From the NCBI RefSeq assembly GCF_000987765.1, contig NZ_LAHP01000002.1, positions 186,001 through 250,000 on the forward strand: DNA of 64,000 nt, in the 5' to 3' direction. The notes under the pieces are model-generated. The model did not search any database. It was given only the letters and a program-made list of their open reading frames with translations, and was not told where the DNA came from. The translations under genes and the position numbers were made by a program. Source of the DNA: Arsukibacterium sp. MJ3. Its GTDB lineage: Bacteria; Pseudomonadota; Gammaproteobacteria; Enterobacterales; Alteromonadaceae. Below, piece by piece: positions 25,335 to 34,657 of this stretch; the first letter of the stretch is position 1; every line of letters starts with the position of its first letter.

Positions 25335-26293
25335 GCGGTGTGCTCCTGTAGCAGGCGTTTTAGCCAGATGGAAGCACCGGCACTGCTGGTAATAACAAAT
25401 AGCGCTAGTAAGTTCAGGGCAAAAAAACTGTCGGTAAAATCAAACAGGCTGGCGAGCATTGATGTGGCGACGGCAATTGCGCTGAATAATAATAAGGCAA
25501 ATACCACAATGTCGCGCTGCAGGCGTAGGTACCATAATGTCATTATCGCACTCAGCAGCAGGTAGCATAGTAGGTTAGGCCGAAAGCTCTGTTCCCACAC
25601 ACCGATAATTGCGCCAATGGTTAACGGCAATAGCAACGCTAAAGCTGCCAACCAGACCAGTGGTTTATTGGCTTTAATACCAAGCCGCGGCAGGGCTAAT
25701 TCAGCCAGTATCAACAGCAGTACATTAGCCAGAGCGACATAAAGTAGCAACGTGGCTGTGCTAAATAACCAAAATAACGAGTGCGTGTCTACGTATCGCC
25801 ACAGGGTAAGTTCGAGCAGGGTAAACCACAACAAATACGCGGCGCGGCTTTTACTTAGCATAACCAGCGGCATAATTAACGCCGCCCAACTGGCAAATAA
25901 CTGCCAGGTATCGGCACCCGTTTGGTAGGTTTGGCCGATCAGGGCCAGCAAGGCGCCGGTGAGCAAGCAGCTGGCAAATAAGGTACCACGTTGGGCTAGG
26001 CTATATGGAGGGCTAATTAAGGCCAGGCTACCAGAGAGCAATAGTGCAGCAGCTGCCAGCACAAACTTTGCCAGGTAAGGCATTAACGGCCAGTTATAAG
26101 CAAAGAAAAAAAGTAGCGCGCTGCACAACAATACCACCCCGCCCAACAACAGCACACGATTTGCCAGTATTAGCCAGTGTTGTTGTGCGGGAGCTAGCAG
26201 GAATTGGGACTTTACCAATTGTAATTGGTTAGCGTTAAGTTGTTGTTGCTCAGTCCATTGCAATAACTGATCGGCGCGGTGCAGGTTATCCAT
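25331..26293 (-). CDS. DUF2157 polytopic membrane protein
   Basis: A 320-residue protein with a soluble N-terminal segment of about 45 residues (WTEQQQLNANQLQLVKSQF) followed by about ten transmembrane helices; the segment with ALIGQTYQTGADTWQLFASW near residue 115-135 is the recognisable DUF2157 core. It starts the three-gene operon DUF2157-DUF4401-GDYXXLXY. The promoter lies in the short gap shared with the divergent pepO gene. No function is known. Confidence 0.85.
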   Translation of the reverse strand: MDNLHRADQLLQWTEQQQLNANQLQLVKSQFLLAPAQQHWLILANRVLLLGGVVLLCSALLFFFAYNWPLMPYLAKFVLAAAALLLSGSLALISPPYSLAQRGTLFASCLLTGALLALIGQTYQTGADTWQLFASWAALIMPLVMLSKSRAAYLLWFTLLELTLWRYVDTHSLFWLFSTATLLLYVALANVLLLILAELALPRLGIKANKPLVWLAALALLLPLTIGAIIGVWEQSFRPNLLCYLLLSAIMTLWYLRLQRDIVVFALLLFSAIAVATSMLASLFDFTDSFFALNLLALFVITSSAGASIWLKRLLQEHTA

Positions 26294-26443
26294 ATTGTTG
26301 CAGTGAGTTGGTGTTAACTGAATAACATCATAGCGTTTTTATAACTTGTTACAACTTCGGTGATGGCGTTAGCTGTTATCTATGCTCTGCTCAGGGTAGT
26401 ATGTTGCGGTGTGAAAATATGCAAACCAACCAGGAAAACTATA

Positions 26444-28516
26444 ATGAAAAAGCTTACTTTAGCCGCCGCCTCTGTAGCGTTGGCACTTGGCCTAACGGCG
26501 TGCAACAAGCCAGATACCGATACCGCGCAACAACAAGTAGTAGCCGCAGAAGCTGCTGCGCCGCGAGTGTCTGGTATTGACTCGCAGTATTTTGATCCGG
26601 CAGTAAAATTCAGTGAAGATTTTTTTCTGGCGGTAAACGGTAAATGGTTAGCCGAAACGCCTATTCCGGCTGATAAAGCCTCGTATGGCTCGTTTCATAT
26701 TTTGAATGATAATTCACAGCAAGCTGTTAAAGCCATTATTGATGAAGTATCAGCCCGTACCGATTTAAAAGCCGGTTCAGACGAGCAGAAGCTGGGCAAC
26801 TTTTATAATAGCTTTATGGACGAAGCCACCATTGAAAGCAAGGGTTTAAGCCCGTTGCAACCACAACTGGATATGATTAGTTCGCTGGAAAATAAAGCGC
26901 AGTTGCCAGAGTTGTTTGCCCAACTGCAGCGCGATGGTGTAGCTATTCCTTTTGGCTGGTTTATTAATAATGACGCGAAAAATTCTACCGAGTATGCCGT
27001 ATATTTAAACCAAGGCGGCTTAGGTTTGCCCGACCGTGATTACTATTTTAAAGACGATGAAGCGTCATTAAAGCTAATTACCGACTATAAAGCGTATTTA
27101 ACCGACATGTTTAGTATGGCTGGTAACGGCGATGCTGCCGCGGCGGCTGAGCGCGTATATACGCTGGAAAAAGCCTTGGCCGAGCATCACTGGACCCGGG
27201 TAGAGAATCGTAACGCCGACAATACCTACAACAAAGTTACCGCTACCGAGTTAAATAACACCATGGGCAGCTTCGACTGGGCTGCCTTTGCCAATGGGGT
27301 AAAGCTGAACAGTGTAACGGATATTATTGTGCGTCAACCGAGCTACTTTGCCGGTTTTTCAAAAGTGCTGGCAGCAACCGACTTACAAAGCTGGCAGGAT
27401 TATTTAAGCATTAAAACCCTTCATGGTTATGCCGATAAATTAAGCAGTAATTTCGCCGACCGCCGTTTTGCTTTTTACGGCACCACTTTAAGTGGTATTG
27501 AACAGCAACAGCCACGTTGGAAACGCGCCGTAGAGGCGTCTGACCAGGTGCTGGGCGAACTAACCGGTAAGCTTTACGTAGAGCGCCACTTTAAACCAGA
27601 AGCTAAGGCGCGGATGGAAGAATTAGTGGCAAATCTGATCAAAGCCTACGAAATTGCTATTAAAGAGCTGGAGTGGATGACCGAGGAAACTAAAGTGGCG
27701 GCGCTGGAAAAACTCAGTACTTTCACGCCAAAAATTGGTTACCCGGATAAATGGAAAGATTATTCGTCACTTGATATTAAAGCAGACGATTTAGTTGGTA
27801 ATTTCGTGCGTGCCAGCCATTGGGGTTTTGATGAGATGGTGGCCAAGTTAGGTCAGCCTATCGACAAGAGCGAATGGTTTATGACGCCGCAAACGGTAAA
27901 CGCCTATTACAACCCGGTTAATAACGAAATTGTTTTCCCTGCAGCCATTTTACAACCGCCGTTTTTTAATATGGATGCGGATGATGCGGTAAACTATGGC
28001 GGTATTGGTGGTGTTATCGGCCACGAAATTGGGCATGGCTTTGATGATCAGGGTGCTAAATATGATGGCGAAGGTAACTTACGTAACTGGTGGACTGAAC
28101 AAGACAAAATGCAGTTTCAGGCACGTGGCGCCAAGTTAATTGCTCAATACAATAAGTTTGAACCGTTACCGGGCCTGAGTATAAATGGTGCGCTGGCACT
28201 GGGTGAAAACATTGGTGATTTAGGCGGTATGACGGTAGCGCTTAAAGCTTATAATTTATCACTGGCCGGCAAAGATGCCCCGGTTATGGATGGTTTTACC
28301 GGTGAGCAGCGTTTCTTTTTAAGCTGGGCGCAAGTGTGGCGCTCGCAGTATCGGGAAGAGGCGTTAAAGCGTCAGTTAAGTACCGGGCCGCATTCACCAG
28401 CGCATTATCGGGTAATTGGGGTATTACCGAATATTCCTGAGTTTTATACGGCCTTTGATATTAAAGAAGGCGATGCGATGTATATTGCGCCAGAGCAGCG
28501 CGTTAAGATCTGGTAA
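26444..28516 (+). CDS. pepO: M13-family zinc metallopeptidase, lipoprotein (PepO-like)
   Basis: This 690-residue neprilysin-type endopeptidase has a lipoprotein signal ending in LGLTACN, so the mature protein is lipid-anchored in the periplasm. The zinc site is complete: GHEIGHGFDDQG near residue 526 and the third ligand in GENIGDLGG near 586, with NAYYNP upstream. It cleaves oligopeptides. The ATG at 26444 is chosen because AGGA precedes it and the lipobox then falls at residue 20; the frame opens 84 bases earlier. It is transcribed divergently from the DUF2157 operon and has its own terminator. Confidence 0.93.
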   Translation: MKKLTLAAASVALALGLTACNKPDTDTAQQQVVAAEAAAPRVSGIDSQYFDPAVKFSEDFFLAVNGKWLAETPIPADKASYGSFHILNDNSQQAVKAIIDEVSARTDLKAGSDEQKLGNFYNSFMDEATIESKGLSPLQPQLDMISSLENKAQLPELFAQLQRDGVAIPFGWFINNDAKNSTEYAVYLNQGGLGLPDRDYYFKDDEASLKLITDYKAYLTDMFSMAGNGDAAAAAERVYTLEKALAEHHWTRVENRNADNTYNKVTATELNNTMGSFDWAAFANGVKLNSVTDIIVRQPSYFAGFSKVLAATDLQSWQDYLSIKTLHGYADKLSSNFADRRFAFYGTTLSGIEQQQPRWKRAVEASDQVLGELTGKLYVERHFKPEAKARMEELVANLIKAYEIAIKELEWMTEETKVAALEKLSTFTPKIGYPDKWKDYSSLDIKADDLVGNFVRASHWGFDEMVAKLGQPIDKSEWFMTPQTVNAYYNPVNNEIVFPAAILQPPFFNMDADDAVNYGGIGGVIGHEIGHGFDDQGAKYDGEGNLRNWWTEQDKMQFQARGAKLIAQYNKFEPLPGLSINGALALGENIGDLGGMTVALKAYNLSLAGKDAPVMDGFTGEQRFFLSWAQVWRSQYREEALKRQLSTGPHSPAHYRVIGVLPNIPEFYTAFDIKEGDAMYIAPEQRVKIW

Positions 28517-28557
28517 CTGTAAATCCATGGGGTAATATTTTTCTGCTACACTGCACC

Positions 28558-28587
28558 AGCTGAGTAGGAAACTACTCAGCTTTTTTT
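28558..28587 (+). terminator. Intrinsic terminator of pepO
   Basis: AGCTGAGTAG / CTACTCAGCT stem of 10 bp with a GAAA loop followed by seven T residues. Confidence 0.9.
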
Positions 28588-28633
28588 GTCTGAATTAACT
28601 CAGTTTTATAGAGGTTAGAACCCCGATTTGGGC

Positions 28634-28751
28634 GCCACAGAGTGTCTGAGCCATGCCGCAGGCAACAGGCGACAAATTCGTCAGGAACGAATTTGAACAG
28701 CTTTGCTGGCTCGCGAAGGGCAGGATGCCCGAAGTAGTTGCTGTGGCGAGC
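28634..28751. repeat. Dispersed palindromic element, copy B (expanded)
   Basis: The same outer segments as copy A (GCCACAGAGTGTCTGAGC ... GTTGCTGTGGCGAGC) flank about 65 extra bases that contain their own inverted repeat, CAAATTCGT / ACGAATTTG. It lies in the 485-base gap between pepO and acnB. The rest of that gap holds two copies of CCACTATAAGT (28821 and 28874), the second inside a small hairpin, and presumably the acnB promoter. Confidence 0.65.
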
Positions 28752-29001
28752 CATAGCGGGCGTTGTAACCGGCATCGTTGCACCGAAATTGGCAAGAATG
28801 CTCAACATGCTGAGGTCTGACCACTATAAGTAAAAATATAGAACATTGGCTTTCATATTCACACTGCTTATACCCACTATAAGTGGTGTGGTTAACGGCC
28901 CGATGTCAATTTGGCCCGAATTTTCATATAATCGCCCCCATTCATTCTAAGAATGACGCCGCAGTAGCTAGACTGCCGGCAACGACCAAGAGGATCATAC
29001 T

Positions 29002-31599
29002 GTGCTACAACAATATCGCGAACATGTGGCCGAGCGCGCAGCGCAAGGTATCCCGCCAAAACCGCTCAATGCCGAGCAGGTAGCCGCCTTAGTTGAACTG
29101 TTAAAGAATCCGCCACAAGGCGAAGAAGAGATCTTAGTTGATCTGTTAGTAAACCGTGTGCCGCCAGGCGTTGACGAAGCCGCTTATGTAAAAGCGGGCT
29201 TTTTAACGGCGTTAGCTAAAGGTGAAGTAACTAGCCGCTTAATAAATGCCGAATATGCCACAGAATTACTGGGCACCATGCTGGGCGGTTATAATGTTCA
29301 ACCGCTAATAAGCCTGTTAGATAATGAAACGTTAGCGCCTATCGCAACGAAAGCATTGTCACATACATTACTTATTTTTGATGCTTTTCATGATGTTACA
29401 GAAAAAGCCGATGCCGGTAATCACTATGCCAAACAAGTAGTGCAAAGCTGGGCTGACGCCGAATGGTTTGAAGCTAAGCCGGCTTTGGCAGAGAAAATTA
29501 CTGTTACGGTATTTAAAGTCTCCGGCGAAACTAACACCGATGATTTGTCACCGGCACCGGACGCCTGGTCGCGGCCTGATATTCCATTGCACGCGTTAGC
29601 TATGCTGAAAAATGCCCGTGAAGGGATAAACCCCAATGAGCCAGGTACGGTTGGTCCGATTAAGCAAATAGAGCAGCTAAATACCAAAGGCTTTCCGCTG
29701 GTGTATGTGGGGGACGTAGTGGGTACTGGTTCATCGCGTAAGTCGGCGACTAATTCTGTACTGTGGTTTATGGGTGATGACATCCCGTTTGTGCCAAACA
29801 AGCGCGGGGGTGGCTTTGTGCTGGGCGGTAAAATTGCGCCTATTTTCTTTAATACCATGGAAGACTCTGGCGCCTTACCAATTGAAGTAGACGTTAATAA
29901 GCTGGAAATGGGCGATATTATCGATATTCTGCCATTTAAAGGCAAAGTACTGCGCCATGGTAGCGATGAAGTACTGGCAGAATTTAGCTTAGCCACTGAC
30001 GTATTAATTGACGAAGTGCGTGCCGGTGGCCGCATTCCACTAATCATTGGCCGTGGTTTAACCGACCGTGCCCGTGAGTTCCTGGGCCACGGGCCATCAG
30101 AAAAATTCCGCCGGCCACAAGCCAAAGTAGACTCAGGTAAAGGCTTTACTCTGGCCCAAAAAATGGTTGGTAAAGCCTGTGGTGTTCAAGGCGTGCGCCC
30201 TGGTACTTACTGTGAACCGAAAATGACTACGGTTGGCTCGCAAGATACCACCGGCCCCATGACCCGTGATGAGTTAAAAGATTTAGCCTGTTTAGGTTTT
30301 TCGGCTGATTTAACCATGCAGTCATTCTGTCATACCGCCGCTTATCCAAAGCCGGTAGACGTTGATACCCACCATACTTTGCCAGATTTTATTATGAACC
30401 GTGGCGGCGTAGCACTGCGCCCGGGTGATGGTATTATTCACAGCTGGTTAAACCGGATGTTATTGCCTGATACTGTGGGTACCGGTGGTGACTCACACAC
30501 GCGCTTCCCGATTGGTATTTCGTTCCCGGCCGGTTCTGGTTTGGTAGCGTTTGCTGCGGCTACCGGTGTTATGCCGCTAGATATGCCAGAGTCAGTGTTG
30601 GTGCGTTTTAAAGGCGAAATGCAACCCGGTATTACCCTGCGTGATTTAGTGCATGCTATTCCGTATGTCGCTATTCAAAAAGGCTTTTTAACGGTTGATA
30701 AAAAAGGCAAAAAGAACATCTTCTCTGGCCGTATTCTGGAAATTGAAGGCTTACCAAACTTAACAGTTGAACAAGCGTTTGAATTATCAGATGCCTCTGC
30801 TGAGCGTTCAGCAGCTGGTTGTTCTATTAAGTTGTCAGATACCTCTATTGCCGAGTATCTGGAGTCTAACGTTGTTATGCTGAAATGGATGATTTCTGAA
30901 GGCTACGGCGATGTACGCACCATCGAGCGTCGGATTCAGGCCATGCAAGCCTGGCTGAAAGATCCTCAGTTAATGGCAGCGGATGCTGATGCACAGTACA
31001 GCGAAATTATTGAAATTGATCTGGCTGACATTAATGAGCCAGTGTTATGCGCGCCGAATGATCCAGACGATGCCCGCTTACTGTCAGCAGTGGCAGGCGA
31101 TAAAATTGACGAAGTATTTATTGGCTCTTGCATGACCAACATTGGTCACTTTCGTGCGGCGGGTAAATTACTGGAAAAATACCAAGGCCAGTTGCCCACC
31201 CGTTTATGGATAGCACCGCCTACCAAGATGGATCAGGCGCAGTTAACCGAAGAGGGTTACTACAGCATTTTTGGTAAAGTTGGTGCCCGCACTGAAATGC
31301 CAGGCTGTTCACTGTGCATGGGTAATCAGGCCCGGGTAGCTGAAAACTCAACGGTAGTATCTACTTCTACCCGTAACTTCCCGAACCGGTTAGGGCAGGG
31401 TGCAAACGTGTATTTAGCCTCGGCTGAATTAGCGGCAGTTGCCTCTATCCTTGGTAAGTTACCGACGGTAGCCGAGTATCTGGAATACGCCAAGCAAATT
31501 GATGCTACCGCAGCCGATACCTATCGTTACCTGAATTTCCACCAAATGCCGCAATACACCAAAAAAGCGGATAACGTGATTATTCAGCAAGCAATATAA
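29002..31599 (+). CDS. acnB: Aconitate hydratase B (bifunctional, 2-methylisocitrate dehydratase)
   Basis: This 865-residue protein matches E. coli AcnB (865 aa) nearly end to end: N-terminal HEAT-like domain (from [15 protein letters not shown]), swivel domain with [17 protein letters not shown], then the catalytic domains with [15 protein letters not shown]. The [4Fe-4S] ligand cysteines are in [10 protein letters not shown] near residue 709 and GCSLCMGNQ near 768-771. It isomerises citrate and isocitrate in the TCA cycle and can act as an iron-responsive RNA-binding protein. Translation starts at a GTG with AGAGGA seven bases upstream. The UPF0231 gene follows, the same order as acnB-yacL of E. 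coli. Confidence 0.97.
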   Translation: MLQQYREHVAERAAQGIPPKPLNAEQVAALVELLKNPPQGEEEILVDLLVNRVPPGVDEAAYVKAGFLTALAKGEVTSRLINAEYATELLGTMLGGYNVQPLISLLDNETLAPIATKALSHTLLIFDAFHDVTEKADAGNHYAKQVVQSWADAEWFEAKPALAEKITVTVFKVSGETNTDDLSPAPDAWSRPDIPLHALAMLKNAREGINPNEPGTVGPIKQIEQLNTKGFPLVYVGDVVGTGSSRKSATNSVLWFMGDDIPFVPNKRGGGFVLGGKIAPIFFNTMEDSGALPIEVDVNKLEMGDIIDILPFKGKVLRHGSDEVLAEFSLATDVLIDEVRAGGRIPLIIGRGLTDRAREFLGHGPSEKFRRPQAKVDSGKGFTLAQKMVGKACGVQGVRPGTYCEPKMTTVGSQDTTGPMTRDELKDLACLGFSADLTMQSFCHTAAYPKPVDVDTHHTLPDFIMNRGGVALRPGDGIIHSWLNRMLLPDTVGTGGDSHTRFPIGISFPAGSGLVAFAAATGVMPLDMPESVLVRFKGEMQPGITLRDLVHAIPYVAIQKGFLTVDKKGKKNIFSGRILEIEGLPNLTVEQAFELSDASAERSAAGCSIKLSDTSIAEYLESNVVMLKWMISEGYGDVRTIERRIQAMQAWLKDPQLMAADADAQYSEIIEIDLADINEPVLCAPNDPDDARLLSAVAGDKIDEVFIGSCMTNIGHFRAAGKLLEKYQGQLPTRLWIAPPTKMDQAQLTEEGYYSIFGKVGARTEMPGCSLCMGNQARVAENSTVVSTSTRNFPNRLGQGANVYLASAELAAVASILGKLPTVAEYLEYAKQIDATAADTYRYLNFHQMPQYTKKADNVIIQQAI

Positions 31600-31615
31600 T
31601 TACTGCTGTTTTGCC

Positions 31616-31642
31616 AAAGGCCTGCAGTAGCAGGCCTTTTTT
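31616..31642 (+). terminator. Intrinsic terminator of acnB
   Basis: AAAGGCCTGC / GCAGGCCTTT stem with AGTA loop and a T-run. Confidence 0.9.
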
Positions 31643-31730
31643 CTGTGTGCTAATTAGCAGCAAACAGCTAGAATTTTATAACTTCCGATACACAATTTTA
31701 GTTTAGCGGGCCCGGATGCTCTGTTGGAGC

Positions 31731-31776
31731 GGCACCGGGTGTCTAAGTTCCGCAGGCGCGAGTTACTATGGCGAGC
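31731..31776. repeat. Dispersed palindromic element, copy C (degenerate)
   Basis: GGCACCGGGTGTCTAAG ... CGCAGGCGCGAGTTACTATGG-CGAGC resembles copies A and B but with several changes. It sits between the acnB terminator and the YacL-like gene, and may lie within that gene's leader. Confidence 0.5.
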
Positions 31777-31828
31777 CCAGAAGAGTATGCAGGCGCCGCT
31801 GGCTACTGCTTCAATATGGAATAACAGT

Positions 31829-32215
31829 ATGGAATACGACTTTATTTATGATCGCAATACCCAGCAGTTCAGCATAAAGCTGGCGGCAGAGCATGAGGTG
31901 TTGGGCCGTTTTTTGCTGGACGAGTTCGGCCAGCTGGCTGAAACGTATTTGCCATTATTACAGCAGCTAAGTGCGCTTAAACCGCAGCAGAGCATGCAAT
32001 ACCAAGGACGAGAGTTTTTGCTGGAAGTAGACAGTGGCACCGTAACGCTTAAGCATAATAGCCTGTTTAACCAGAGCGCCGGGCGGCAGTCTGAGCAACA
32101 ACGCCAGTTAGCCGAAGATAACTTGCAGCTAGATGACCATGGCATGATCACAGAGTGTGGGCTGGAAGATTTGTTAAAACTACTAAGTGAGTGGCAGCAG
32201 TTTCTGGCTGAGTAA
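31829..32215 (+). CDS. yacL: UPF0231 family protein, YacL-like
   Basis: A 128-residue acidic protein that starts MEYDFIYDRNTQQFSI, contains HEVLGRFLLDEFGQ, and ends in CGLEDLLKLLSEWQQFL; these blocks and its position right after acnB identify it as the UPF0231 (YacL) family. The biochemical role is unknown. I prefer the ATG at 31829 over an earlier start in the same frame, because the earlier 35 codons are translated from the dispersed repeat and have no conserved sequence. The ribosome site is only a GGA. Confidence 0.85.
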   Translation: MEYDFIYDRNTQQFSIKLAAEHEVLGRFLLDEFGQLAETYLPLLQQLSALKPQQSMQYQGREFLLEVDSGTVTLKHNSLFNQSAGRQSEQQRQLAEDNLQLDDHGMITECGLEDLLKLLSEWQQFLAE

Positions 32216-32408
32216 CTATTGCCGCTATTGCCGCTGGGCTTATTTTGGGCGGCCGCAGAATATATCAGGTATGCTGTTAACGGAATTGATGTTTATTTTG
32301 CAAATCGGTCTTATAATAAGTTTTTTGAAACATATATTTAATAGTTTGTTTATTTTTTTTGCGTATTGTCATAGAAGTTATCCGAAAATAACAAATAGGG
32401 ACATTACT

Positions 32409-33437
32409 ATGGCAGAATTCTACTTCCCCCGAACAAGCGAGCGTGCTGATCAGCTTTTTTCCGGCCAGCCTGATTTACTGGCGCTGTACCAAAAACAAAG
32501 CAACAGAACAGATAACATGTTATTACCACATCAGCCCTATCTGATGAGTTGTTCACCGGGTGATGAACATACGCTGCAAGCCTTACACCGCTTCTCCCAC
32601 CCTGAGTTACAGCGCTTACAGCAAATTTCCGCAGCATACGATGATGCTACTCTGGCTATTGCCTATGTTACTGAAGAACAGATTAACCCGGTTATAAAAC
32701 TGCTCGACGACTATGGCACTTCGGCGGCCGGGGCAATGTTGGCAGCAGCTAGCAGCAAGTACACAGCGTTTCAACGCTCAATCGTACGCTATCAGTTGGC
32801 GCTGCTTGATTTACATGACGCCAGCCAAGCTAAAGCACAAGCAAGTGGTGCCAGAGCCAAAGGCGCGCATAACTCCGTAATTACCGCCAAAGAGGCCCAT
32901 GCCAGACGGATGCATGCCGACATGATGCAGCGCTTTCAGGGGCAGTTGCAGCGCTATCAGGCCAACCTGAGGGCAAGCGCCAGACGCTCTGCGTTTTTAA
33001 ACGTTGAGCGCGGCATTAGCGTGGCACGCAGTGGCCGTAATAACACTCGCACCGGCCAAACCCTGCATTTTTCCAATAGCCAGCAAGTGGCAACGGTACA
33101 GCGCTTTGTCAGAGGCAGCGAGTTTTTAGGACGTGGCATTCTGATGCTGGATTTTGGCCTGCGGACAAACAAAGTTAATACGGCTTATCGCACTGGCGGC
33201 GATGCCAGCCGTATGGCGGTTACCCAGTATTCAGGCTTTGGTATGGCCGCTTTGGCTGGGACCATGGTGGCATATACCACCAAAGCCATAGCTATAGCTT
33301 TAGTGCTTAGCCCGCTAGGTTGGGTGGTACTTATAGGTGCTACCGCTGTAGTGGGTTTTACTGCGGCAACTTTGGCGGATAATTGGGGGCAGGATATATC
33401 TGGACGTATTTATGATTCGGCGAGGCGGCGTCGATAA
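32409..33437 (+). CDS. Unknown protein with Gly-rich hydrophobic C-terminal hairpin; candidate pore-forming toxin
   Basis: This 342-residue protein has no domain I recognise. Residues 1-130 are mixed helical; about 130-210 are highly basic and helical (many Ala, Arg, Gln, e.g. SGARAKGAHNSVITAKEAHA); the end carries two hydrophobic segments (GFGMAALAGTMVAYTTKAIA and LVLSPLGWVVLIGATAVVGF) before a basic tail DSARRRR. That hydrophobic hairpin near the C-terminus recalls colicin-like and type VI membrane toxins. No signal peptide. AGGGA precedes the ATG. Its stop overlaps the next ATG (TAATG), a small membrane protein that could be its immunity partner, and part of its 3' end is duplicated downstream. 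The toxin reading is inference. Confidence 0.5.
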   Translation: MAEFYFPRTSERADQLFSGQPDLLALYQKQSNRTDNMLLPHQPYLMSCSPGDEHTLQALHRFSHPELQRLQQISAAYDDATLAIAYVTEEQINPVIKLLDDYGTSAAGAMLAAASSKYTAFQRSIVRYQLALLDLHDASQAKAQASGARAKGAHNSVITAKEAHARRMHADMMQRFQGQLQRYQANLRASARRSAFLNVERGISVARSGRNNTRTGQTLHFSNSQQVATVQRFVRGSEFLGRGILMLDFGLRTNKVNTAYRTGGDASRMAVTQYSGFGMAALAGTMVAYTTKAIAIALVLSPLGWVVLIGATAVVGFTAATLADNWGQDISGRIYDSARRRR

Positions 33438-33823
33438 TGGAGCCTCAGGTTTTTTGGTACGAGTACCTGGTTATGGGATTGTTTCTGTCCTCTGTCATCG
33501 CCTACCCAACGGTTGCGTTATTTGTCACGTGGCCTTTGCAGAGTAAATTGCGGCTAAAGCATCATGATTATATAACTGATTTTGCCATTTTCCCGTTTCG
33601 TAGTTTCAATTATGCTATGGCCATTGTTATCCCCTTTCTTCGTTGGAAAAATGAGGGTAACCGCATCTTTATCCAAGGCATGCATTGGGCACGACAGGCG
33701 GCCAGCCCGCTGCAATGGTGGTTGTCTTTTTGGTTGATGATAAGTATGAATGGCATGGTGCTATTACTTTTTTTGATGATGATATTAGACTTTCTGGGGG
33801 TTTGGTCTCTTGGCAGTATTTAG
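33437..33823 (+). CDS. Small three-helix membrane protein, candidate immunity protein
   Basis: A 128-residue hydrophobic protein with three predicted transmembrane segments (about residues 9-33, 52-70 and 94-123) and basic loops. It has no recognisable family. Its start codon overlaps the stop codon of the upstream gene by one base, so the two are translationally coupled, and a decayed piece of sequence related to the upstream toxin-like gene follows three bases after its end. Small polytopic proteins next to membrane-targeting toxins are often immunity proteins, but nothing here proves that. Confidence 0.5.
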   Translation: MEPQVFWYEYLVMGLFLSSVIAYPTVALFVTWPLQSKLRLKHHDYITDFAIFPFRSFNYAMAIVIPFLRWKNEGNRIFIQGMHWARQAASPLQWWLSFWLMISMNGMVLLLFLMMILDFLGVWSLGSI

Positions 33824-33825
33824 CC

Positions 33826-34009
33826 GTGGCATATGCCACCAAAGCCATAGCGATAGCTTTAGTGCTTAGCCCGCTAGGTTGGGTGGTACTAATAGGTGCT
33901 GCCGCTGTAGTGGGTTTTACTAAGGTTTACGTGCTGGGGGCATGAGCGTAATCGCCATATGGTTGATGCCTATGAACTGATTCGGCAGGCGGCCAGCCCA
34001 ATCGATTAA
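33826..34009 (+). pseudogene. Duplicated 3' segment of the toxin-like gene with further debris
   Basis: The first 96 bases (33826-33921) match 33267-33362 at 92 positions, and encode the segment YATKAIAIALVLSPLGW onward before diverging into KVYVLGA and a stop at 33945. In the following bases a different frame reads NRHMVDAYELIRQAASPI then TAA at 34009, in which AASP recalls the RQAASP in the small membrane protein. No start codon or ribosome site is evident. It looks like an orphan remnant of a second toxin/immunity cassette. The rest of the gap to glnK (34010-34307) is the glnK control region. Confidence 0.5.
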
Positions 34010-34167
34010 CTCGCCCCTACTCAGCTGAATCCAAGTAAAGATAGTACAGCACGTATTCTTTTTTCACGGCGTATAACCAACCTTCATTACTTAAGCCAAC
34101 TTTTGATAGAGAAGTGTAGCCGATTTATTTCAGTTACTTATGCCACTGCACAGGCAAAGGGAAAAGC

Positions 34168-34184
34168 CGCACCAAAATAGGGCA
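34168..34184. promoter_or_regulatory. Possible NtrC site upstream of glnK
   Basis: CGCACCAAAATAGGGCAA resembles the NtrC site (TGCACCA-N5-TGGTGCA) in the left half and partly in the right. It lies about 70 bases before the sigma-54-like element, the normal placement for an NtrC enhancer. Confidence 0.3.
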
Positions 34185-34244
34185 AATGCATTCCTTTACA
34201 TGGACACTTTATATTTAAAGCTATGATAAATATCAAATAAATAA

Positions 34245-34646
<402 letters not shown>

Positions 34647-34657
34647 GGAGCCCTGAC

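Noticed and set aside
29424-30125. 233-aa open frame on the minus strand inside acnB
   Set aside because: It is antisense to a highly conserved coding region, has no ribosome site and a Ser/Pro-rich composition typical of shadow frames.
31724-31828. N-terminal extension of the YacL-like protein
   Set aside because: These codons translate the dispersed repeat (copy C) and are not part of the UPF0231 family.
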